Assembly (NCBI GenBank): GCA_035264765.1 | Contig: DATFPQ010000296.1 | Location: forward strand, 1 to 9,756 | From: DATFPQ01 sp035264765 | Lineage (GTDB): Bacteria; Actinomycetota; Actinomycetes; Actinomycetales; Angustibacteraceae | DNA length: 9,756 bases | Reading direction: 5' to 3' | Shown here: positions 5,516-9,756 of the stretch, one piece after another | How the letters are laid out: each line of letters opens with the position of its first letter | How positions within the stretch are numbered: position 1 is the stretch's first letter | Position numbers and translations under genes: made by a program | Notes under the pieces: generated by a model | Databases searched by the model: none | What the model was told of the DNA's origin: nothing | What the model saw: the letters and a program-made list of their open reading frames with translations, nothing else

Positions 5516-6496
5516 ATGAGGCTCGCTGCACGTTTGCTGTCCGTCGCTCTCGGTGCCGGGCTGCTCACGGTTCCCCTGACCGCCGGCGCCCTGGCGACCC
5601 CGGCCGCCGCGACCAGGCCCCCGACGGCACCGGCCGCCGAGCGCTGCATCGAGCACCCGGAGGCCGTGGGAGCCCGCGGCGGCAAGCACTCACGCCTTGA
5701 CGGCAACGAGATCAGCCCCGCGCGTGCGGCCGCCATGGAGCGCAAGTTCACGGCAGCGCTCGCCGCCAAGGGCCTCAGTCGGACCACGGCAACCCGACTG
5801 GGGGCGTCCCTCGTAGCGCCCCGCGTCGCGGCCGAGGCCTTCGCGCCGACGACCGTGCCGGTGTACGTGCACGTCATCAGCGACGGGACCCGCGGGAAGG
5901 TGACCGACGACCAGATAGCCCAGCAGATCAAGGTGCTGAACTGGGCGTACCGGTTCACCGGACTCTCCTTCCGGCTGGCCGGCTCGGAGACCACGGTCAA
6001 CGCCTCCTGGTACGACGTGGGGCAGGGCAGCCCAGAGGAGCGCCAGATGAAGACGGCGCTGCGCAAGGGCGGGGCCGGGACCCTGAACATCTACACCGCC
6101 AAGCCGGGAGCCGGTCTGCTGGGTTGGGCCACCTTCCCGTCGTCCTACGCCGCCAACCCCGATATGGACGGGGTCGTCATCCTCGACGAGTCCCTGCCCG
6201 GTAGGTCGGCCACCAACTACAACCTCGGCGACACCGGCACCCACGAGGTCGGGCACTGGGTGGGGCTGTACCACACCTTCCAGAACGGCTGCGACGCGCC
6301 CGGCGACTACGTCGCCGACACGGCTGCCGAGGCGTCCCCGGCATTCGAGTGCCCGGTGGGCCGCGACACTTGCGCCGCACCGGGCGACGACCCGATCCGG
6401 AACTTCATGGACTACACCTTCGACGCCTGCATGTACTGGTTCTCCAACGGTCAGGTCGCCCGGCTGCAGGCTCAGTTCGCCGCCTTCCGGCAGTGA
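5516..6496 (+). CDS. Secreted zinc metalloprotease, M43 (pappalysin/ulilysin-like) metzincin
   Basis: A 326-residue predicted secreted endopeptidase. A signal peptide is clear: MRLAARLL, a hydrophobic core to about residue 22, and an ALA cleavage-type site near residue 27. A roughly 80-residue alanine-rich pro-region follows. The catalytic domain runs from about 113 (VPVYVHVISDGTRG) to the end. It holds the extended zinc motif HEVGHWVGLYH (His243, Glu244, His247, Gly250, His253) and a Met-turn NFMDY with Met298, which together define metzincins of family M43. Cys259, Cys279, Cys286 and Cys305 probably form two disulphides; Cys44 lies in the pro-region. There is no C-terminal extra domain or cell-wall anchor. 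GAGGAGGG at 5505-5512 gives a strong ribosome binding site for the ATG at 5516. Substrate is unknown. The long repeat-containing leader suggests regulated expression separate from neighbours. Confidence 0.92.
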   Translation: MRLAARLLSVALGAGLLTVPLTAGALATPAAATRPPTAPAAERCIEHPEAVGARGGKHSRLDGNEISPARAAAMERKFTAALAAKGLSRTTATRLGASLVAPRVAAEAFAPTTVPVYVHVISDGTRGKVTDDQIAQQIKVLNWAYRFTGLSFRLAGSETTVNASWYDVGQGSPEERQMKTALRKGGAGTLNIYTAKPGAGLLGWATFPSSYAANPDMDGVVILDESLPGRSATNYNLGDTGTHEVGHWVGLYHTFQNGCDAPGDYVADTAAEASPAFECPVGRDTCAAPGDDPIRNFMDYTFDACMYWFSNGQVARLQAQFAAFRQ

Positions 6497-6616
6497 CGCC
6501 GGCCGCCTCACCTCCCTCCGCCGGGGGCTGACCCGCTTGCACGACACGCCCGCATAGCACGTCGTCGCGCCCGATCCGAGCACCCCCGCGCCGGCACGTC
6601 GGTCCGCCCGGCCGGT

Positions 6617-6622
6617 TAGGCT
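6617..6622 (+). promoter_or_regulatory. Probable -10 element for the helicase gene
   Basis: TAGGCT fits TANNNT and lies 10 bases before the ATG at 6633 with no Shine-Dalgarno sequence between (CCCGGGACCG). A leaderless or nearly leaderless transcript would result. No convincing -35 is visible. The rest of the 136-base gap after the protease shows only GC-rich sequence and a small hairpin spanning the protease stop codon (6487-6502). Confidence 0.35.
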
Positions 6623-6632
6623 CCCGGGACCG

Positions 6633-8393
6633 ATGAGCACCTCTGCCGCTTCCTCCCTGCCCCCCGCCTTCCCCGGGCGGGCACCGTGGGGTACCGCCGC
6701 GAAGCTGCGCGCCTGGCAGGCCGCGGCACTCGAGCAGTACCTGACCGAGCGGCCCCGGGACTTCCTGGCCGTGGCCACGCCCGGGGCCGGCAAGACCACC
6801 TTCGCGCTGCGGATCGCCACCGAGCTGCTCGGCCGCCGGGAGGTCAGCCGGGTCGTCGTCGTCGCGCCGACCGAGCACCTCAAGCGCCAGTGGGCGGACG
6901 CCGCCCACCGGGTCGGCATCCGGATCGACCCCGAGTTCAAGAACGCCCACGGCAGCCACGGCCGCGACTTCGACGGCGTGGCCGTCACGTACGCGCAGGT
7001 GGCCAGCAGGCCGCTGCTGCACCGCGCCCGCACGGAGGCGGCCCGCACGCTGGTCATCCTGGACGAGGTGCACCACGGCGGGGACGCGCTGTCGTGGGGG
7101 GACGCCGTCCGGGAGGCGTTCGAGCCGGCCGCCCGGCGCCTGGCCCTCACCGGGACCCCCTTCCGGTCCGACACCGCCACCATCCCGTTCGTCGAGTACG
7201 TCGACGACGACGACGGCATCCGGCGCTCGCGGGCCGACTTCTCCTACGGCTACGGCGACGCCCTGCGTGACGGCGTCGTGCGGCCCGTGCTGTTCCTCGC
7301 CTACTCGGGGCAGATGCGCTGGCGCACCCGCGCGGGGGACGAGGTCAGCGCCCGGCTCGGCGAGCCGCTGACCAAGGACATGATCGGGCAGGCCTGGCGC
7401 ACCGCGCTCGACCCGCGCGGCGAGTGGGTCCCGTCGGTGCTGCGCGCCGCCGACCAGCGGCTCACCGAGGTCCGGCGCGGCGTGCCAGATGCCGGCGGTC
7501 TGGTGATCGCCACCGACCAGGCCCAGGCGCGCTCGTACGCCTCGCTGCTGCGGGGGATCACCGGCGAGCCGGCGGTGGTGGTGCTGTCCGACGACGCCGG
7601 TGCCTCCGAGCGGATCGAGCAGTTCGCCGACGGCGACCAGCGCTGGATGGTGGCCGTCCGGATGGTCTCCGAGGGCGTGGACGTGCCGCGCCTCGCGGTC
7701 GGGGTGTACGCGACGTCGACGGCCACCCCGCTGTTCTTCGCCCAGGCGGTCGGCCGGTTCGTGCGGGCTCGCCGGCGCGGGGAGACCGCCTCGGTGTTCC
7801 TGCCGAGCGTCCCTCCGCTCCTGGCGCACGCCGGCCAGCTGGAGGTCGAGCGCGACCACGCCCTCGACCGCCCTCGGCGCGACGCCGAGGAGTGGTCGCC
7901 CGAGGACGCCCTGATGGCGGAGGCCAACCGGTCCGAGAAGGCGTCCGGCGAACTCGACCAGCTGCCGTTCGAGGCCCTGGAGGCGCAGGCGGAGTTCGAC
8001 CGCGTGCTGTACGACGGCGGCGAGTTCGGCACGGCCGCCCTGGTGGGCAGTGAGGAGGAGCAGGACTTCCTGGGCCTGCCCGGGCTGCTGGACCACGACC
8101 AGGTGCGCACCCTGCTCACCCAGCGCCAGGCCGCCCAGCAGCGCGGACGCCGGGCCCGCGGTCCGGCGTCGGCTGCCGAGCCGGCCGCTCCCGCGCACCG
8201 CGAGGTGGCGGCCCTGCGCAAGGAGCTGCACCAGCTGGTGGGCGCGTGGGCCAGGCGAACCGGGCAGCCGCACGCGACCGTGCACGCCTCGCTGCGATCT
8301 GCCTGCGGCGGGCCGCCGGTGCCGCAGGCAGGTGCGGAGCAGGTCCAGCAGCGCATCGACACCCTGCGCCGCTGGTTCGTCGGCCAGCGCTGA
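6633..8393 (+). CDS. DEAD/DEAH-box SF2 helicase (actinobacterial family)
   Basis: A 586-residue cytosolic superfamily 2 helicase of a type widespread in actinobacteria. Motifs in order: LRAWQAAAL (25-33, Q-motif-like), Walker A ATPGAGKTT (48-56), Ia VVAPTEHLKRQW (77-87), DEVHH (144-148), LTGTPFRSD (172-180), then the second RecA domain with VIATD (291-295), VSEGVDVP (345-352) and QAVGRFVRARR (371-381). The acidic segment after about residue 395 is variable; the C-terminal part from about 525, beginning LRKELHQLVGAWARRTG and ending in TLRRWF, is a separate conserved helical domain of unknown role. The overall plan resembles XPB/RadD-like helicases acting on DNA or RNA; the biological role is not established. 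No nuclease motif is visible. The ATG at 6633 is preceded by a -10-like element, not a ribosome binding site. Confidence 0.93.
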   Translation: MSTSAASSLPPAFPGRAPWGTAAKLRAWQAAALEQYLTERPRDFLAVATPGAGKTTFALRIATELLGRREVSRVVVVAPTEHLKRQWADAAHRVGIRIDPEFKNAHGSHGRDFDGVAVTYAQVASRPLLHRARTEAARTLVILDEVHHGGDALSWGDAVREAFEPAARRLALTGTPFRSDTATIPFVEYVDDDDGIRRSRADFSYGYGDALRDGVVRPVLFLAYSGQMRWRTRAGDEVSARLGEPLTKDMIGQAWRTALDPRGEWVPSVLRAADQRLTEVRRGVPDAGGLVIATDQAQARSYASLLRGITGEPAVVVLSDDAGASERIEQFADGDQRWMVAVRMVSEGVDVPRLAVGVYATSTATPLFFAQAVGRFVRARRRGETASVFLPSVPPLLAHAGQLEVERDHALDRPRRDAEEWSPEDALMAEANRSEKASGELDQLPFEALEAQAEFDRVLYDGGEFGTAALVGSEEEQDFLGLPGLLDHDQVRTLLTQRQAAQQRGRRARGPASAAEPAAPAHREVAALRKELHQLVGAWARRTGQPHATVHASLRSACGGPPVPQAGAEQVQQRIDTLRRWFVGQR

Positions 8394-8408
8394 CCGCACC
8401 GCCGCTCT

Positions 8409-8446
8409 TTGCTCACCAGCAGCGCCGTTGCTCACGAGCGACGCCG
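8409..8446. repeat. 19-bp tandem repeat after the helicase gene
   Basis: TTGCTCACCAGCAGCGCCG (8409-8427) and TTGCTCACGAGCGACGCCG (8428-8446) are adjacent copies matching at 16 of 19 positions. Each contains a small dyad, GCT-CAC(C/G)-AGC. The pair begins 15 bases after the helicase stop and about 110 bases before the thioredoxin start. A hairpin CGCCG-GTCA-CGGCG (8442-8455) overlaps the end of the second copy. Whether this is an operator for the thioredoxin gene or a 3' element of the helicase is unknown. Confidence 0.5.
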
Positions 8447-8479
8447 GTCACGGCGGCCGCAGGGGTGATTTCTGGAGTT

Positions 8480-8495
8480 GCTGGCGAGTACCAGC
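8480..8495. repeat. Small inverted repeat upstream of the thioredoxin gene
   Basis: GCTGG (8480-8484) and CCAGC (8491-8495) are inverted around CGAGTA. It lies 25 bases upstream of the SigR-like -35 element. It may be an operator half-pair or chance; only five pairs are present. Confidence 0.25.
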
Positions 8496-8519
8496 TTGTC
8501 GGTGCCACCGGGTCGAGTC

Positions 8520-8546
8520 GGAACACGCGCGGGGGGTCGAGGTGTT
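8520..8546 (+). promoter_or_regulatory. Candidate SigR/SigH-type promoter for the thioredoxin gene
   Basis: GGAAC at 8520-8524 and GTT at 8544-8546 are separated by 19 bases. This matches the published oxidative-stress sigma factor pattern (Streptomyces SigR GGAAT-N18/19-GTT; mycobacterial SigH GGAAC and CGTT). The GTT ends 9 bases before the ATG at 8556, so transcription would start at or just before the start codon. Thioredoxin genes are classical members of these regulons, which raises the prior. Confidence 0.45.
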
Positions 8547-8555
8547 GAGGACGGC

Positions 8556-8975
8556 ATGGCTACCCGAGCGATCACCCTCGACTCCCATGACGAGACCGTC
8601 TCCGACGGCATCGTCCTGCTCGACTTCTGGGCCGACTGGTGCCGTCCGTGCCACCAGTTCGCGCCGGTCTTCGAGGCGGTGAGCGAGGCCAACCCGGACG
8701 CGACCTTCGCCAAGATCGACACCGAGGCCGAGCAGGAGCTGGCCGCGCGCTACGGGATCACCTCGATCCCGATGCTGGTGATCTACCGCGACGGCATCCC
8801 GGTGTTCGGCCAGCCCGGTGCGCTGCCGCAGGCCGCCCTCGAGGACCTGCTCGGCCAGGTCCGTCAGCTGGACATGGACGACGTCCGGGCGCAGTACGCG
8901 CAGCAGCTTGCCGCCGAGCAGGCCCAGCAGGCCGCGCCGTCCCGCAAGCCCTCGACCGACCCGACCGCCTTCTGA
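8556..8975 (+). CDS. Thioredoxin with WCRPC active site
   Basis: A 139-residue cytosolic thioredoxin that would reduce protein disulphides using electrons from thioredoxin reductase. The core (1-108) has LLDFWADWCRPCHQFAP with redox cysteines 29 and 32, DATFAKIDTE, the cis-proline loop SIPM (Pro72) and the FGQPGAL region. The active site is WCRPC, not the classical WCGPC. A 30-residue tail rich in Gln and Ala (about 110-128) extends past the usual fold; it is predicted to be helical and then disordered. The ATG at 8556 was chosen because the family core begins there; an in-frame start further upstream (8478) would add sequence with no thioredoxin similarity. GAGGA at 8547-8551 is a weak ribosome binding site and overlaps the candidate promoter. 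No trxB is nearby. The gene converges on the regulator at 8985. Confidence 0.93.
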   Translation: MATRAITLDSHDETVSDGIVLLDFWADWCRPCHQFAPVFEAVSEANPDATFAKIDTEAEQELAARYGITSIPMLVIYRDGIPVFGQPGALPQAALEDLLGQVRQLDMDDVRAQYAQQLAAEQAQQAAPSRKPSTDPTAF

Positions 8976-8984
8976 GCCTGCCCC

Positions 8985-9503
8985 TCACATCTCCTGCGCC
9001 CCGTCACCGTTCTCCGGTGGCGGGGCGCTCGCGTGCACGAGCGGCAGCACGCGCGGCTCCAGCACGCAGGCCAGCGCGACCACCGTCGACGTCCGGGTGA
9101 TGTTGTCATCCGCGACCATCTCGTCGATCACGCGCTGCAGGTCGTCGTTGTCCCGCGCGACCAGCTGGCACAGCAGGTCGCCCTGGCCGGTGATCGTGTG
9201 CACGGCCAGCACCTCGGGGATCGAGGCCAGGTGCGTCGTGACCGCGTCCCGGGCCCCCTGCCGGATCTCCAGGTTCGCGAACGCCGTCACCGCGTAGCCG
9301 AGCGCGGCCGGGTCGAGAGTCGGCGCGAACGAGCGGATGACGCCGCGAGCCACCAGCCGGTCGAGGCGGGCCTGCACGGTGCCGCGCGCGACCCCCAGGC
9401 GTCGGGACGCCTCCAGGACGCCGGCCCGCGGCTCGGCGGTGAGCAGGTCGAGAAGGCGGGCGTCGAGCGCGTCCACGGCGGAGAAGGGCGTTGGCCTGGG
9501 CAT
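8985..9503 (-). CDS. Lrp/AsnC family transcriptional regulator
   Basis: A 172-residue DNA-binding regulator. The N-terminal winged helix-turn-helix covers about 10-58 (LDARLLDLLTAEPRAGVLEA, then GVARGTVQARLDRLVARGVI). The C-terminal RAM/AsnC ligand domain follows, with the glycine-containing loop ITGQGDLLCQLVARD (104-118) and VIDEM. Such proteins assemble as dimers to octamers and respond to amino acids. The ATG at 9503 gives the family-typical N-terminus; the longer frame back to 9623 has no similarity and overlaps hppD. No Shine-Dalgarno is present; a -10-like TACTGT sits 5 bases upstream. The gene is divergent from hppD, so it probably controls tyrosine or phenylalanine catabolism and itself. 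Its last residues (APPPENGDGA) are encoded by a strong terminator-like hairpin for the convergent thioredoxin. Confidence 0.93.
   Translation of the reverse strand: MPRPTPFSAVDALDARLLDLLTAEPRAGVLEASRRLGVARGTVQARLDRLVARGVIRSFAPTLDPAALGYAVTAFANLEIRQGARDAVTTHLASIPEVLAVHTITGQGDLLCQLVARDNDDLQRVIDEMVADDNITRTSTVVALACVLEPRVLPLVHASAPPPENGDGAQEM
8996..9028 (+). terminator. Strong hairpin terminating the thioredoxin transcript, inside the lrp-type CDS
   Basis: Arms 8996-9009 and 9015-9028 pair over 14 bp, including one G-U pair (9004 with 9020), around the 5-base loop TTCTC. It starts 20 bases after the thioredoxin stop. In minus-strand RNA the G-U pair would be an A-C mismatch, so the structure is optimal for plus-strand transcripts. 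No T tract follows. The arms lie within the last codons of the convergent regulator gene. Confidence 0.6.
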
Positions 9504-9605
9504 GCTGCACAGTATCCGCCGTAAACGGCTGCGCAAGCTGCACAGGTTGACCGACCCGAACGGCGAGTGTTGCCCAGTGCCGACGGTCGCGCCACGCTCA
9601 GCGCC
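9504..9605. promoter_or_regulatory. Divergent control region between the Lrp/AsnC gene and hppD
   Basis: Two exact copies of GCTGCACAG lie at 9504-9512 and 9537-9545 (33 bases apart), with a related GCTGCGCAA at 9528-9536. A dyad, GCCGT-AA-ACGGC (9518-9529), sits almost midway between the outer copies. On the minus strand TTGCGC (9531-9536), 16 bases, then TACTGT (9509-9514) would form the regulator's promoter, with the dyad inside its spacer. On the plus strand TTGCCC (9570-9575), 17 bases, CACGCT (9593-9598) and 7 bases to the ATG could serve hppD; a TTGACC at 9547-9552 is an alternative -35. The arrangement fits multi-site Lrp binding with autoregulation. Confidence 0.5.
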
Positions 9606-9756
9606 ATGTCGACGCAGACGCACCCCATGACCCCCAGCCCGCAGGACCGGGACTCCGGCCTCGACGTCGAGCAGCTCCGTCAGCTGGTCGGCCTGGTGGA
9701 CTACGACGCCGCCGGCGACCCCTTCCCGGTCACCGGCCTGGACGCCCTGGTCTGGG
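9606..9756 (+). CDS. hppD: 4-hydroxyphenylpyruvate dioxygenase, N-terminal fragment (cut by window edge)
   Basis: Fifty codons are visible, from the ATG at 9606 to the right edge. After a variable start, the sequence VEQLRQLVGLVDYDAAGDPF followed by PVTGLDALVW matches the opening of actinobacterial HPPD, where DPFPV and the G-(M/L)-DA(L/V)VW strand begin the first glyoxalase-like domain. The full enzyme (about 370-400 residues) converts 4-hydroxyphenylpyruvate to homogentisate with Fe(II) and O2 in tyrosine breakdown; its metal ligands lie outside the window. An alternative ATG at 9627 is possible. No Shine-Dalgarno precedes 9606, so leaderless translation is plausible. The divergent Lrp/AsnC gene supports the call, since this pairing is common in actinobacteria. 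The assignment rests on a short stretch. Confidence 0.82.
   Translation, partial: MSTQTHPMTPSPQDRDSGLDVEQLRQLVGLVDYDAAGDPFPVTGLDALVW

Noticed and set aside
6487..6502. Hairpin CCGGC-GCCGG spanning the protease stop codon as a terminator
   Set aside because: Only five pairs, with the stop codon in the loop, and no further supporting structure; such short GC dyads are common here.
6405..8435. A 676-codon minus-strand open frame opposite the helicase
   Set aside because: Antisense shadow of an intact helicase with all its motifs; no independent start signal or domain.
9504..9545. The 33-base spacing shared with the repeat at 5418-5476 as evidence for one common regulator
   Set aside because: The repeated sequences are unrelated (GCTGCACAG versus GCGTTACC), so the equal spacing is most likely coincidence or simply reflects helical phasing.
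9504..9623. A longer start for the Lrp/AsnC regulator overlapping hppD
   Set aside because: The extra 40 residues have no family similarity and would overlap the hppD start; the ATG at 9503 gives the normal N-terminus.

Overview
The window is very GC-rich, with G or C at almost every third codon position. Its protein families (DUF3039, an ACT-domain malic enzyme, an actinobacterial DEAD/DEAH helicase, an Lrp/AsnC regulator beside hppD) point to the chromosome of a high-GC Actinomycetota, possibly near the Frankia/Geodermatophilus/Kineosporia-type lineages; the lineage is inference. I see no tRNA, rRNA, CRISPR array, insertion sequence, phage gene or attachment site. No gap between genes exceeds 300 bases; the longest is 162 bases (8394-8555).

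Layout. At the left edge, on the minus strand, is the N-terminal part of the ATP-dependent helicase HrpB, cut by the window. A divergent gap separates it from a plus-strand GabP-type amino-acid permease, which ends in a strong 15-bp hairpin. Next is a tightly packed plus-strand group: ACT-domain malic enzyme, a small VanZ-like membrane protein overlapping it by 4 bases, a YqgE/AlgH protein overlapping that by 8 bases, and after 60 bases a DUF3039 protein with its own probable leaderless promoter. A secreted M43-type zinc metalloprotease follows, preceded by an unusual repeat-rich leader (a perfect palindrome and a 33-bp direct repeat). Then come a full-length SF2 helicase, a gap with a 19-bp tandem repeat, and a thioredoxin whose upstream sequence resembles a SigR/SigH oxidative-stress promoter. 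The thioredoxin converges, 9 bases apart, with a minus-strand Lrp/AsnC regulator. That regulator is divergent from the start of hppD (4-hydroxyphenylpyruvate dioxygenase), which runs off the right edge.

How the parts fit. Most genes are housekeeping or accessory metabolism: GABA/amino-acid uptake, malate to pyruvate, tyrosine catabolism (hppD) with a likely dedicated Lrp/AsnC regulator, redox control (thioredoxin) and RNA/DNA helicases. I do not find a defence, mobile or biosynthetic system. The unexplained content is in the short intergenic regions: several genes lack a Shine-Dalgarno sequence but have a -10-like hexamer 5-10 bases before the start codon (leaderless pattern), a dyad abuts the DUF3039 promoter, a terminator hairpin is written into the last codons of the convergent regulator gene, and a structured lrp/hppD control region looks like a multi-site Lrp operator.
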